Positions 28,246 to 37,668 of a stretch of 64,000 bases of DNA are shown here, in pieces. A program made the translations under genes and the position numbers. Numbering within the stretch: position 1 is the first letter of the stretch; every line of letters begins with the position of its first letter. The notes under the pieces are model-generated. The model made no database searches. It saw only the letters and a list, made by a program, of their open reading frames with translations, and was not told the origin of the DNA. Source of the DNA: Chitinophagaceae bacterium (lineage in GTDB: Bacteria > Bacteroidota > Bacteroidia > Chitinophagales > Chitinophagaceae); assembly GCA_020403455.1 (NCBI GenBank), contig JADBXP010000005.1:186001-250000 (forward strand), read 5' to 3'.

Positions 28246-28334
28246 GTAGTTTTAGTATTTTGTTCTTAAAATTAGTGATTAATTGCAATTTTATTCTATT
28301 TTTTATAATTATTTTATTATATAATACTATGAAA

Positions 28335-28342
28335 TACCTTTG
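28335..28342 (+). promoter_or_regulatory. -7 element of the ahcY promoter
   Basis: TACCTTTG fits TAnnTTTG exactly. The start codon lies only 16 bases downstream, so the predicted leader is about 10-12 bases. Confidence 0.6.
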
Positions 28343-28358
28343 CATCAAATAAAATTTT

Positions 28359-29684
28359 ATGTCAACTACATTCCAACACATTGATTTCACTTTGGCCAAT
28401 AAGGTTGCTGATATGCGCCTGGCTGATTGGGGTCGCAAAGAAATAAAACTCGCTGAAGCAGAAATGCCCGGGTTGATGGCTGTTCGCGAAGAATATGCAG
28501 GTACACAACCCTTGAAAGGTGCCCGCATAGCAGGATGTCTGCACATGACCATACAAACTGCCGTATTGATTGAAACCCTGGTATCATTGGGTGCCGAGGT
28601 TAAATGGAGTTCTTGTAATATCTTTTCTACCCAGGATCAGGCGGCAGCTGCTATCGCAGCAGCGGGAATTGGCGTATTTGCCTGGAAAGGACAGACACAG
28701 GAAGAAGCAGACTGGTGCATTGAGCAAACCCTTTTCTTTGGAAGTCCCGATCGTCCCCTCAACATGATACTGGATGATGGTGGTGACCTTACTAATATGG
28801 TGTTTGATAAGTATCCCGAATTAATCAAAGGTATTCGTGGATTATCTGAAGAAACAACCACCGGCGTTCACCGTTTGTATGAAAGAATGGCAAAGGGCAC
28901 TTTACCCATTCCTGCAATTAATGTAAACGACTCCGTTACGAAATCCAAATTTGATAACAAATACGGATGTCAGGAATCATTGGTAGATGCCATTCGCCGC
29001 GCCACCGATATCATGATGGCGGGTAAAATTGCTGTTGTAGGTGGATATGGTGATGTTGGAAAGGGCTCTGCAGCTTCTCTTCGTGGGGCAGGTTGTCGTG
29101 TGATCGTAACTGAAATCGATCCGATTTGTGCCCTACAGGCCGCTATGGATGGTTATACCGTGAAGCCGATGCTCGAAGCTGTTAAAGAAGCGGATATCAT
29201 CGTTACTGCATCCGGCTGTCGTGATCTCATTACGGAGAAGCATTTCCGCAACATGAAAGACAAGGCCATTGTATGCAACATCGGACACTTTGATATCGAG
29301 ATCGATGTTGCCTGGCTGAACCAAAATTTTGGACACACCAAAGACACCATCAAGCCCCAGGTGGATATGTACACTGTAGATGGCAAAGACATCATCTTAT
29401 TGGCTGAAGGCAGATTGGTGAATCTGGGTTGCGCAACGGGGCATCCTAGTTTTGTGATGAGTAATTCCTTCACCAACCAGACCCTTGCTCAGATTGAATT
29501 GTGGAACAATCATAGCAACTATGAAAACAAAGTCTATGTATTACCACGTCACCTCGATGAGAAAGTAGCCCGTTTGCACTTGAGTAAAGTAGGTGCAGTG
29601 CTGGATGAACTAACAGAGACCCAGGCTGAATATCTCGGCATTAGCAAGGTTGGTCCTTTCAAAACTGATAGCTACCGCTATTAA
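28359..29684 (+). CDS. ahcY: S-adenosylhomocysteine hydrolase
   Basis: A 441-residue cytoplasmic enzyme that splits S-adenosylhomocysteine to adenosine and homocysteine. Visible landmarks are [15 protein letters not shown], the substrate-lysine/aspartate segment [11 protein letters not shown] near 190, the NAD-binding [11 protein letters not shown] near 228, [12 protein letters not shown], and the C-terminal KTDSYRY tail that reaches the neighbouring subunit's cofactor site. It has its own promoter and terminator, so it is monocistronic. The divergent Lrp gene is a candidate regulator. Confidence 0.97.
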   Translation: MSTTFQHIDFTLANKVADMRLADWGRKEIKLAEAEMPGLMAVREEYAGTQPLKGARIAGCLHMTIQTAVLIETLVSLGAEVKWSSCNIFSTQDQAAAAIAAAGIGVFAWKGQTQEEADWCIEQTLFFGSPDRPLNMILDDGGDLTNMVFDKYPELIKGIRGLSEETTTGVHRLYERMAKGTLPIPAINVNDSVTKSKFDNKYGCQESLVDAIRRATDIMMAGKIAVVGGYGDVGKGSAASLRGAGCRVIVTEIDPICALQAAMDGYTVKPMLEAVKEADIIVTASGCRDLITEKHFRNMKDKAIVCNIGHFDIEIDVAWLNQNFGHTKDTIKPQVDMYTVDGKDIILLAEGRLVNLGCATGHPSFVMSNSFTNQTLAQIELWNNHSNYENKVYVLPRHLDEKVARLHLSKVGAVLDELTETQAEYLGISKVGPFKTDSYRY

Positions 29685-29710
29685 TTTTTCTTTGTTATAA
29701 TTGATCTTCT

Positions 29711-29741
29711 AAAGGTCTGCTCAACCGGCAGACCTTTTTTT
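29711..29741 (+). terminator. Rho-independent terminator of ahcY
   Basis: AAAGGTCTGC (29711-29720) pairs perfectly with GCAGACCTTT (29728-29737) around a 7-base loop, followed by more T residues. Confidence 0.85.
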
Positions 29742-29799
29742 ATTTCACAAACTATTGCGAAAAGATTATACCCGAATAAGAAAGCAGAAAGTTTGGAAA

Positions 29800-29807
29800 T
29801 AACTTTG
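29800..29807 (+). promoter_or_regulatory. -7 element before the polysaccharide deacetylase
   Basis: TAACTTTG fits TAnnTTTG, 14 bases before the ATG at 29822; a leader under 10 bases is predicted. No clear -33 element. Confidence 0.5.
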
Positions 29808-29821
29808 TAACGCTTTTGATC

Positions 29822-30730
29822 ATGAAATCATTCCCAATTATAGCAGGATTGTCCGGATTAATTTTTATTACTGGCATCTTATTCGTTGTTTCCTGTTCCT
29901 CCCGGAATACAGGAGCTCAAAATACCAGTAGAGAAATACAGAAAAATCAAAACAGCCCGGAATCGGCCAAAGATTCAGTTAAATCAAAAACAATTGATTC
30001 ATTGACTCAATGGTATGAGGACACATCACATCATTTTGTTTTCCTCACCTGGGATGATGGTCCACAACCACCCGGTACCCGTAATTGCCGAAAAGTTTTC
30101 AAAGAGTTGGGTGTCAAAGCCAGCTTTTTTGCAGTGGGATTCAACATTCTCAATAAAGAACGGGAACTTTTGATGGACTCTATACGGCGAGATTATCCTG
30201 CACTGCTCTTGGTCAACCATGGATTTAGCCATGCTATGAACAATCGGTATCAAAAATTTTATTCCCCGGCTTCAATAGATACAGCTTTGAACGATTTTTT
30301 ACACAATGAGCGATTGATGCAGATAACGGAAAAAATTATTCGTTTTCCCGGTCATAACACTTGGGCTGTAAATGGTATGATAAGTGGACAACTAACCAAA
30401 AAACCATTGGTTCATCGTTTAGATTCCATGGGCTATCAGGTAATTGGATGGGATACTGAATGGAGAGGAAGCAGTAAAACTAATGCGCCACGAGAATCTG
30501 CGACAGAAATGGCCAACCGGGTTGTAGCGCAATTATCATCCGGTGATACCCGTGTACCGGGTGCGGTGGTTCTGTTATCGCACGACCGGTATTTTGCGCA
30601 CGCGGATGCGGTGGACTCTTTGAGAACATTTATCCAACTTTTACAGGCCGATCCACGCATTCATTTTGAAACCATTGACCATTTCCGCGAATTACACCAG
30701 ATAAGAAGATCGAAAGGCACAATTAATTAG
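29822..30730 (+). CDS. NodB-type polysaccharide deacetylase lipoprotein
   Basis: A 302-residue protein from ATG 29822 (an in-frame TTG at 29816 is ignored). The lipobox VVSC places the lipidated Cys near residue 25, followed by a Ser/Asn/Lys-rich linker. The NodB domain begins FVFLTWDDGPQPP (canonical TFDDGP), with FFAVGFNI, a metal-binding NHGFSHAM and RFPGHNTW. These are the Asp and His residues of carbohydrate esterase family 4. It probably removes acetyl groups from envelope or peptidoglycan sugars in the periplasm. Its stop overlaps that of the convergent anmK by 8 bases. Confidence 0.88.
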   Translation: MKSFPIIAGLSGLIFITGILFVVSCSSRNTGAQNTSREIQKNQNSPESAKDSVKSKTIDSLTQWYEDTSHHFVFLTWDDGPQPPGTRNCRKVFKELGVKASFFAVGFNILNKERELLMDSIRRDYPALLLVNHGFSHAMNNRYQKFYSPASIDTALNDFLHNERLMQITEKIIRFPGHNTWAVNGMISGQLTKKPLVHRLDSMGYQVIGWDTEWRGSSKTNAPRESATEMANRVVAQLSSGDTRVPGAVVLLSHDRYFAHADAVDSLRTFIQLLQADPRIHFETIDHFRELHQIRRSKGTIN

Positions 30731-31922
30731 GAAAACAGATCTTACCCATACAAATGGCAGGGATACCCTCTCCACTTCCCTTATAAGTGTCGGGATTGCC
30801 AGCCACCGTTTCATTGGCTAACAAAGCGAAAAGCACAGCTTCTTTAGCATCCGGATGAACCGAAAGTTGTTCGGTAGTTTGGAAATTACAGTCAGGCAAC
30901 ATTTCTTTTAATTGTTGCATCACCAGTGGATTGTGCATTCCACCCCCACTTGCATACACTTCCATCTTCTCTCCCACCGGACAAGAACGATGCATCGCCA
31001 GGGCAATGGTATTTGCAGTAAATCTATTCAATGTGCGCATCACGTCTTGATGTGAGATATCCGTGGTGCCGGTTTCCTCTTGCGCCTTCCGCAAATAGGC
31101 CAGATTAAACAGTTCAGGACCGGTAGTAGCTGGAAATGACTGGGAAAAGAAAGAATGAGACATCAAGGCTTTGAGCAAAGGTTCATGGCAGTTGCCTTGT
31201 AAAGCAATGGCAGCATCTCGATCACAGGACTGGTTAAAAAATCTTTGCGCATAGGCATCCATTAGGGTATTTCCGGGGCCTGTGTCAGTACTAAAAATTT
31301 TACTGACATCAGTTGTTCCGGGTAGATAGGTGAAATTCGCAATTCCACCGATGTTCAGCATGATGCGATTTTCACCTTTTTTGCTAAAGATCAGATGGTC
31401 ACCATAAACTGCCAACGGTGCTCCCTCCCCTCCTGCCGCCAAATGTTTTTGCCGAAAATCGGCAATGGTGATAATTCCGGTAGTATGAGCGAGGTGATCA
31501 CCGTCACCAATTTGTAGGGTAGCATGAGGAAATCTTTCATCCTTGTGCATCCAGGCGGGTGCGTGGTAGATGGTTTGTCCGTGACTGGCAATCAGGTCTA
31601 CTTCTTCGGGCTTAACTCCCCATTGTTTCAGGGAATCGAGTACCAATTGGCCGTGAAAACGACCAATCCATTCGTTGAGCAGACAAACTTTTTCTAAGCT
31701 GGTGTGTTGTAAGGCAAATACCTCTTTTACCTGTTGCTGGAAAAAAGAAGTATAAGGAACAGTGGTAAAATGCAGCAGTTCGAGCGAAGTAGACAATCCA
31801 CTTCCGTTGATTTTACAAAGTGCGATGTCTAATCCGTCAAGAGAAGTACCACTCATTAATCCTATGATGAACCTACTAGGTGCGTTCCCGATTATGCAGA
31901 GTTTATTCAGATTTTTATTCAT
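30723..31922 (-). CDS. anmK: Anhydro-N-acetylmuramic acid kinase
   Basis: A 399-residue kinase of the ASKHA fold. The diagnostic phosphate-binding segment is GLMSGTSLDGLDIAL (residues 21-35), followed by SHGQTIYH, NIGGIANFTYLP, a catalytic-Asp segment STDTGPGNTLMDAY and a C-terminal YASGGGMHNPLVM. It opens and phosphorylates 1,6-anhydroMurNAc during peptidoglycan recycling. The N-terminal 16 residues before the first strand are slightly longer than usual. It is divergent from the DeoR gene 107 bases away. Confidence 0.93.
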   Translation of the reverse strand: MNKNLNKLCIIGNAPSRFIIGLMSGTSLDGLDIALCKINGSGLSTSLELLHFTTVPYTSFFQQQVKEVFALQHTSLEKVCLLNEWIGRFHGQLVLDSLKQWGVKPEEVDLIASHGQTIYHAPAWMHKDERFPHATLQIGDGDHLAHTTGIITIADFRQKHLAAGGEGAPLAVYGDHLIFSKKGENRIMLNIGGIANFTYLPGTTDVSKIFSTDTGPGNTLMDAYAQRFFNQSCDRDAAIALQGNCHEPLLKALMSHSFFSQSFPATTGPELFNLAYLRKAQEETGTTDISHQDVMRTLNRFTANTIALAMHRSCPVGEKMEVYASGGGMHNPLVMQQLKEMLPDCNFQTTEQLSVHPDAKEAVLFALLANETVAGNPDTYKGSGEGIPAICMGKICFPN

Positions 31923-32028
31923 TTATGCGGATTTTTAAGCCTTTTTACTAAAAAACTTGCGAGAATTTGCGGTTTTCTAGTAGGAATAAGACATAAAAGT
32001 AATAATTTCGACTACCACGATTGCAAAA

Positions 32029-32775
32029 ATGCTGAAAAAAGAACGACAGGCATACATACTTCGTCAAGTCAGTCTGCACAACAGTGTGCTTTCTGCTGAC
32101 TTGAGTGCCGAAATTCAGGTTTCGGAAGATACCATTCGCAGGGATCTGAATGAGTTGGCGGAAGAAGGAAAAGTGATCAAAGTACATGGGGGTGCGCTCT
32201 CAAAATCATTCAATAGTTTTTATTTGCGCTCTGATGTTTTCTACGGGGAACAGAAGAAGATCATTGCCAACAAAGCCGTTTCCTTATTGAAAGATGGGAT
32301 GTTTGTGTTATCCGGAGGGGGAACAACAGTTGTTGAAATGGCCCGTATGCTGCCGGAACAATTGCAAGCTACATTTCTCACTGGAAGTATCCCGGCCGCT
32401 TACGAATATGCACAGCATCCCAATTCAGAAGTCATTTTCATCGGTGATAAAATTTCCAAAAAGTCTCAGATTGCTGTGGGTGGGGAAGCTATTTCAAAGA
32501 TCAAATCTATACAGGCGGACATATGTATTATGGGTGTGAATGCCATGGATGTGGAGAAGGGTATTACCGATAATGACTGGGATGTGGTGATCTTAAAAAA
32601 AGCTATGCTGGAAGCATCGCATTTGAAAGTGATCATGTCTATATCGGAGAAGTTGAATTCTGTGCAACGCATCAAAATTTGTGCTTTAAATCAAATTGAT
32701 ATCCTTATAACGGAGTTGGATAAAAACGATCCGGTATTGGCTCCTTATCGGGATCTCGGTATAACTATTTTATAA
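32029..32775 (+). CDS. DeoR/GlpR-family sugar-phosphate regulator
   Basis: A 248-residue repressor-type protein: the N-terminal DeoR HTH (RQAYILRQVSLHNSVL, then VSEDTIRRDLNELAEEGKV) and a C-terminal ISOCOT/DeoRC domain (VLSGGGTTVVEMA, FIGDKISKKS) that binds sugar phosphates. Divergence from anmK suggests that it controls amino-sugar recycling, but this is inference. No clear operator was identified in 31923-32028. Confidence 0.9.
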   Translation: MLKKERQAYILRQVSLHNSVLSADLSAEIQVSEDTIRRDLNELAEEGKVIKVHGGALSKSFNSFYLRSDVFYGEQKKIIANKAVSLLKDGMFVLSGGGTTVVEMARMLPEQLQATFLTGSIPAAYEYAQHPNSEVIFIGDKISKKSQIAVGGEAISKIKSIQADICIMGVNAMDVEKGITDNDWDVVILKKAMLEASHLKVIMSISEKLNSVQRIKICALNQIDILITELDKNDPVLAPYRDLGITIL

Positions 32776-32799
32776 TTCCTCACAACCTAAACCACCTTT

Positions 32800-33117
32800 A
32801 TGAATACTCTAGCAACCCAAAGGCAGGATAAATGGAAGAAATTCTGTTTATCGCTGTTCCTGAGTCTTTTCGCCGTTATTTCTTTCGCCCACGCCTTCGG
32901 CGTGGGCGAAAGCTTTGTGCAAGAACAACTTTTTGCGCTGTGTGATCACAGCGAACAGCATCCAGTCCTGGGCAATAAAAGTTATTCCAATAATAAAACA
33001 GGACAACAGCAACTTTCTTGTGGCTGTCCCAAAAATGATGTGAATGAATATTGTATACTTGGGACTAAAACGAATACTCAACCCACAAAAAATCGAGTGC
33101 GGATTGTGTTCGCATGA
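32800..33117 (+). CDS. Possible small secreted protein, uncertain
   Basis: A 105-codon frame in the 421-base gap between the DeoR gene and the second SusC gene. Residues 12-32 look like a signal peptide (KKFCLSLFLSLFAVISFAHA). The mature part has Cys in LCDH and in LSCGCP, and it matches no family I know. A 13-bp perfect hairpin lies inside the frame and encodes the region after the signal cleavage site, which is odd for a coding sequence. It may be a real small exported protein, a leader sequence, or chance. Confidence 0.3.
   Translation: MNTLATQRQDKWKKFCLSLFLSLFAVISFAHAFGVGESFVQEQLFALCDHSEQHPVLGNKSYSNNKTGQQQLSCGCPKNDVNEYCILGTKTNTQPTKNRVRIVFA
32883..32911. repeat. Perfect 13-bp inverted repeat with 3-base loop
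   Basis: TTTCGCCCACGCC (32883-32895) is exactly complementary to GGCGTGGGCGAAA (32899-32911) around TTC. It has no T run, so it is not a standard terminator. A second, 7-bp hairpin (CGCTGTG/CACAGCG) follows at 32936-32953. Both lie 0.3 kb before susC2 and could be a REP-like element, an mRNA structure or an operator. Confidence 0.8.
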
Positions 33118-33196
33118 TTACATACCCGGAAAATCAGATTTTTTTTTAAACTTGTGTTTCCAAATTTATTTATCAAAACATAAAAATTGCTTGCTT

Positions 33197-36100
33197 ATGA
33201 AAGAGCTTCTACTTTCAAACTGCAGAAAGTACTTGTCTTCCCTGCTCTTTGTCTCTTTTCTTTTTATCGGCGCAACGCTTTCTGCCCAAGTGGTGGTAAA
33301 GGGTAAGGTGGCCGATCAGGGAGGTAGCGCGCTCTCCGGAGTTGCCGTTACCATCAAGTCTACCGAACTTGGTGCCATTACGAACGAGTCGGGTACTTAT
33401 TCTTTTGTTGCCAATCTTAAACCCGGCAATTACGTACTGGTATTTTCCAGTTTAGGTTTTAAAACGATCGAAAAGAAAATTTCATTGCCCGCTTCGGGAG
33501 AATTGTTCACCAATGCCGACCTTATTACCGATGTGCTCGGTCTTGATGAGGTGGTCGTAACCGGTGCTACCGTAAGAACTTCTAAGAAAGAATTGGGTAA
33601 TGCCATCTCGACGATTAGCGCCCGCCAAATGCAAAATACCGGTACTCAGAATTTGAGTGGTATTTTGAATGGTCGCGTAATGGGTGCTCAAGTAACGCAA
33701 AACTCCGGCGATGCGGCGGGTGGATTCTCTGTTCGTCTCCGTGGTGTGGGTTCAATCTTCGGCAGCTCCGAGCCTCTTTACATTGTGGATGGGGTTATTA
33801 TCGATAACAGCTCTGCCAATGTGGTCAATTTAAATGCTGATGCGCAAGGAAGCCGTATTCAGGCCGGAACCAATCGTATTGCGGATATTAATCCCAACGA
33901 TATCGAGCGCATTGAGGTAATTAACGGTCCTGCTGCTGCCGCCATTTACGGTAGCCGTGCCTCTAACGGGGTAGTACAAATCTTTAGCAAGCGCGGTAAA
34001 TCGGGTAAGCCTCAAGTAACATTTTCTACCAGCGTAAATAGTAATTCGCTTCGCAGGCGTATTGAACTCAATGATTATCCTTTCCGCTTTGGTATTGCCA
34101 GCGGTCCAGACTTGTTTACTGCTGGCGATCGTCTGACCATGGTGGGTAATCTGCGTCCAAATGCCGCTACCGTTCCCGGTACCGGACCTCAGGCGCTGGG
34201 CGCCGGTCGATTAGATCGCGTAACCTATCCTGTTACCCGTTACGATTATCAAGACCAGATCTTCAATACCAGCTATGGTACCGATAATTTCTTAAGCTTA
34301 AATGGCGGTAACGAAGGCACTAACTATTATTTGAGTGCCAGCTATACCAACAACGGAGGAATTATTCGCAATACGAACTTTCAACGATATGGTCTTAAGG
34401 CCCGCGTTGAAAGCCGTCTTAGCCAATGGGCCAAACTGGCGGGGGGTGTTATGTTCTCAAACTCTCGCAGCAAAGATTTGCCCAATGGTAACAACTTCTT
34501 TTCTCCCATCTCCACCATGAACATTATCGATAATGTCTGGGATATTACCGCTCGCGATGCGACCGGCAACTTAAAGAATGTTGAGTTGGTGCGTATGAAT
34601 CCAAACTCGGTGATCGAGACCTACAACATGCGCCAGAACACGAACCGTATGCTCAGCGATCTTAAGTTGACACTTACTCCAATTAAAGGATTAAGCATTG
34701 ATCTGACCACCGGTTTTGATACCTATGCACAAGAAGGAACTACCATTCAACCTCGTGTACCTTACACAGGTGTGAGTGCGGCGTTCTTCCCCGATGGTTA
34801 TGTGAGTGCAGCCAAGTTAAATTATTTTCAATGGACCGGCGATGCAATCGCTTCTTACAAGACGGCCACTGCCAATAACGATTTGCAAAGCACTACCACG
34901 GTTGGATATAGTGCTCAGTACATCAGCAATAATTTTCAGGCACAAGAAGGACGCGATCTACTTCCTTTTGTAAGTACGATCAATGCGGCACAAAATTTCT
35001 TTAACCTGCCTGTGGATAACCGTTCAGAGCAAAGCATCTTCGGTTATTTCTTGCAACAGACCTTGGGCTATAAGAACAAATTGTTCTTAACGCTGGCTGG
35101 TCGCTTTGATGGTTCTTCTGCATTTGGTACCGATGCTCGCAATATTTTTTATCCCAAGGCTTCGCTCTCATATAATTTAAGTGATGAGGCTTTCTTTAAG
35201 AATGTTGCTAAGACCATCAATACCTTAAAGCTGCGTGCATCATGGGGTAAGGCCGGTAACCTCACCGGTATTGGAGCCTACGACCGCTTTACTACCTACC
35301 GCCCACAGGTATATACCGGTGGTGCAGTGGTTGCTCAAAACAGAGTAGGTAATCCTAGCATTCGCCCTGAGATCAAGACAGAGTTCGAGATGGGTGCCGA
35401 GATGTCTTTCTTAAAAGGACGTTTGGGATTGCAGTTCAGTGTTTACAATCAAGAGATCACTGACTTGATACTTCCTTTTAGTGTAGCCCCTTCTAGCGGA
35501 GCATCTAGCTTGTTAGATAATGTGGGTGCCATGACCAACAAAGGGATCGAGTTGATGATTACAGGTACTCCCATTCAGCGCAAAGGTTTCCGTTGGGACG
35601 CCAGCTTGCTGTACAATCGTAACCGCAATAAAATCACAGAACTCTACAATAACGCTCCCTTTATTTCTTTTGATGCCAGTGGGACGCAAGGAGTACTGGT
35701 GGGTCAACCCGTGGGCGTTTACTTTATCAACTATTTTGCCCGCAATGCCGACGGCAGCTGGTTGTTACGTGATGTGAATGGATTTAACTTGCCTCAGGTA
35801 GAGCGCGGTAATGCCGCTACCGGTGTCGCACAGCGCGATGCCAACGGTCAGCCGACTGGTACGCCGCTTCGCAGAATTTTTGGAGATCCCAATCCTGATT
35901 TTAACATGACCATCGTTAACGAATTTACCGTTAAAAATTGGAGCTTTCGTTTTCAGTTCGATGGTGTGTACGGGTTCGAGGTGTACAATTGGGACCGCAT
36001 TACCCGTAACAATGTTGGCGTGGGCCCATTGGCCGAAAAGGAGTTGCGTGGCGAAGTGGCTCGTGGTACAGTGGCCGCTATTGGTGGATTTATCGGACCC

Positions 36101-36361
36101 CGTATTCAGGAGTATCACGTACAAGACGGAAGCTTCACTAAATTGCGTGAGTTGGCCATTGGTTATACGATCAATAAGTTGAAATTCTGCCAAAGCATGA
36201 AGATTGCCCTAGTGGGTCGCAACCTGTTCAGCTTCGACAAGTACGACGAAGGATTCGATCCCGAGGTCAACTCTGCCGGACAAAGCATTGTACGCGGTTC
36301 CGACTTTGGCTCGTTCCCAATTCCTCGCGTGTTACAACTTTCCATCACCACCAACTTTTAA
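33197..36361 (+). CDS. SusC/RagA-family TonB-linked outer-membrane transporter (second copy)
   Basis: A 1054-residue receptor from ATG 33197; the frame is open 51 codons further upstream, but only this start puts the signal peptide (ending ATLSAQ) at the N-terminus. The carboxypeptidase-like domain (GKVADQGGSALSGVAV), LDEVVVTGATV box, plug with PLYIVDGVII and the SusC signature IERIEVINGPAAAAIYGS follow. The barrel ends in ITTNF. Composition is richer in GC than susC1: 33 of 60 G/C at 33901-33960, against 24 of 60 at the equivalent plug region 18661-18720. Substrate unknown; SusD2 starts 10 bases after its stop. Confidence 0.94.
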   Translation: MKELLLSNCRKYLSSLLFVSFLFIGATLSAQVVVKGKVADQGGSALSGVAVTIKSTELGAITNESGTYSFVANLKPGNYVLVFSSLGFKTIEKKISLPASGELFTNADLITDVLGLDEVVVTGATVRTSKKELGNAISTISARQMQNTGTQNLSGILNGRVMGAQVTQNSGDAAGGFSVRLRGVGSIFGSSEPLYIVDGVIIDNSSANVVNLNADAQGSRIQAGTNRIADINPNDIERIEVINGPAAAAIYGSRASNGVVQIFSKRGKSGKPQVTFSTSVNSNSLRRRIELNDYPFRFGIASGPDLFTAGDRLTMVGNLRPNAATVPGTGPQALGAGRLDRVTYPVTRYDYQDQIFNTSYGTDNFLSLNGGNEGTNYYLSASYTNNGGIIRNTNFQRYGLKARVESRLSQWAKLAGGVMFSNSRSKDLPNGNNFFSPISTMNIIDNVWDITARDATGNLKNVELVRMNPNSVIETYNMRQNTNRMLSDLKLTLTPIKGLSIDLTTGFDTYAQEGTTIQPRVPYTGVSAAFFPDGYVSAAKLNYFQWTGDAIASYKTATANNDLQSTTTVGYSAQYISNNFQAQEGRDLLPFVSTINAAQNFFNLPVDNRSEQSIFGYFLQQTLGYKNKLFLTLAGRFDGSSAFGTDARNIFYPKASLSYNLSDEAFFKNVAKTINTLKLRASWGKAGNLTGIGAYDRFTTYRPQVYTGGAVVAQNRVGNPSIRPEIKTEFEMGAEMSFLKGRLGLQFSVYNQEITDLILPFSVAPSSGASSLLDNVGAMTNKGIELMITGTPIQRKGFRWDASLLYNRNRNKITELYNNAPFISFDASGTQGVLVGQPVGVYFINYFARNADGSWLLRDVNGFNLPQVERGNAATGVAQRDANGQPTGTPLRRIFGDPNPDFNMTIVNEFTVKNWSFRFQFDGVYGFEVYNWDRITRNNVGVGPLAEKELRGEVARGTVAAIGGFIGPRIQEYHVQDGSFTKLRELAIGYTINKLKFCQSMKIALVGRNLFSFDKYDEGFDPEVNSAGQSIVRGSDFGSFPIPRVLQLSITTNF

Positions 36362-36371
36362 TTGAGTGCAT

Positions 36372-37652
36372 ATGAAACAATACATTTTACTTCTTGCAGT
36401 GCTGACCATGGGAATGGTCTCCTGTAAAAAAGACTATACCAATCCCAACGCTCCCACCGATAGCCAGGTGCTAAGCAGTGTGGATGGGTTAACAAAAGCT
36501 ATAGTAGGGATCAAGCAACGCTGGGCCGTAAATGGCGTGGGCGTAAGCAGTCTCTATCAGGCAATTTCTGCCTCCGGACTCAGCACCGGTGAACTAACCG
36601 TACTCAATGCGGGTAATGCCGATCTGGCCCAGTTACAAAATGGAGGAACGAATCTCGCCCCTAACAACGGCGTGTTAAACTCGTTTTGGACAACTGCCAA
36701 TATCGTAAATAGCGAGGCTAGTAAGATCATCGCAAACGTGGGTGTTATTTCCAACGTTAATTACCGCAATGCCGTACAAGCCTATGCGCATCTGTACAAG
36801 GCATTGGCCATTGGTACCATGGCACAGTTCTGGGAGCGTGTTCCTGTTACGCCCGGAGCAAATGCCACTTTTAGTACCCGAACCGAAGCGCTGGCCGCGG
36901 CCACTAAATTGCTTGACGATGCCGCAGCCCTAATTGGTACCAATCCCTTGCCTGCTGACTTCTTGAGCCAGGTAGGAAGTGAGATCGATGTGCGCAACAC
37001 GTTGATCGCCCTTGCAGCTCGCTTCTACATCATGGCTGGAACCAACGATCTGGCTCTGGCACGCGCTAGCGCCGTTAACCTAGCTTCTCGCAGCGTATAT
37101 TTTTACAATACACTAAACCCCAATCCGGTTTACCGCAGCTCACTCATCACCAATAACGTATATGGTATTGTTGCTAACTTTGGACTTACCGGTGCGTTGG
37201 CCCCTGCGGCGAATGATGGTCGTATTCCTTTCTATTTGGTTCGGAATGCTACTAACGGGTCTGGTTTCTTTCGCGATGATGCAACTGCCATTCCTATTTT
37301 TCTTCCCGGAGAAATGCTCTTGATTCAAGCCGAGGCCCATGCCCGCACAAATAACCTGGCCAATGCCGTTACGGCACTCAACCAAGTGCTGACAAAGACC
37401 ACTGATGCCTTTAGCTTGGGAGCTGCTCTACCTGCCTATAGCGGCGCTAATACACAAGCTGCTATTTTAGAAGAGATTTATCGCAATCGTTGCATGGAAC
37501 TTTACATGAGCGGCATGAAGTTAGAGGACAGCCGTCGCTTTGGTCGTCCCGGTCCCGGCCAAGCCGGAGCCGAGCGCACGCGTAATTTTTATCCTTATCC
37601 ACAACAGGAAAGGGATGGTAATCCTAATACGCCCAACGATCCGGCTTCCTAA
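36372..37652 (+). CDS. SusD/RagB-family surface lipoprotein (second copy)
   Basis: A 426-residue lipoprotein from ATG 36372 (a GTG six bases earlier is also in frame). The lipobox is MVSC (Cys 18). SusD features include AYAHLYKALAIGTMAQFWERV near 140, PGEMLLIQAEAHARTNN and YRNRCMELYMSGMKLEDSRRFG. The protein is shorter than SusD1 (503) and its C-terminus is proline- and asparagine-rich. GC content is high (35 of 60 bases in 37021-37080), like susC2. It is the last gene before a terminator. Confidence 0.93.
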   Translation: MKQYILLLAVLTMGMVSCKKDYTNPNAPTDSQVLSSVDGLTKAIVGIKQRWAVNGVGVSSLYQAISASGLSTGELTVLNAGNADLAQLQNGGTNLAPNNGVLNSFWTTANIVNSEASKIIANVGVISNVNYRNAVQAYAHLYKALAIGTMAQFWERVPVTPGANATFSTRTEALAAATKLLDDAAALIGTNPLPADFLSQVGSEIDVRNTLIALAARFYIMAGTNDLALARASAVNLASRSVYFYNTLNPNPVYRSSLITNNVYGIVANFGLTGALAPAANDGRIPFYLVRNATNGSGFFRDDATAIPIFLPGEMLLIQAEAHARTNNLANAVTALNQVLTKTTDAFSLGAALPAYSGANTQAAILEEIYRNRCMELYMSGMKLEDSRRFGRPGPGQAGAERTRNFYPYPQQERDGNPNTPNDPAS

Positions 37653-37668
37653 AGCGGTTCAATCTTAT

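Noticed and set aside
28246..28358. SAM or SAH riboswitch upstream of ahcY
   Set aside because: The predicted leader is only about 10 bases, too short for an aptamer, and no conserved stems were seen.
33026..33065. Inverted repeat GTCCCAA/TTGGGAC upstream of susC2
   Set aside because: Seven bases with 26 bases between them; likely to occur by chance and not tied to a promoter.
33044..33196. Longer N-terminus for the second SusC protein
   Set aside because: It adds 51 residues before an otherwise ideal signal peptide, which would prevent export.
35765..36193. 142-codon open frame antisense to susC2
   Set aside because: Typical shadow frame in a GC-richer gene; no recognisable domain.
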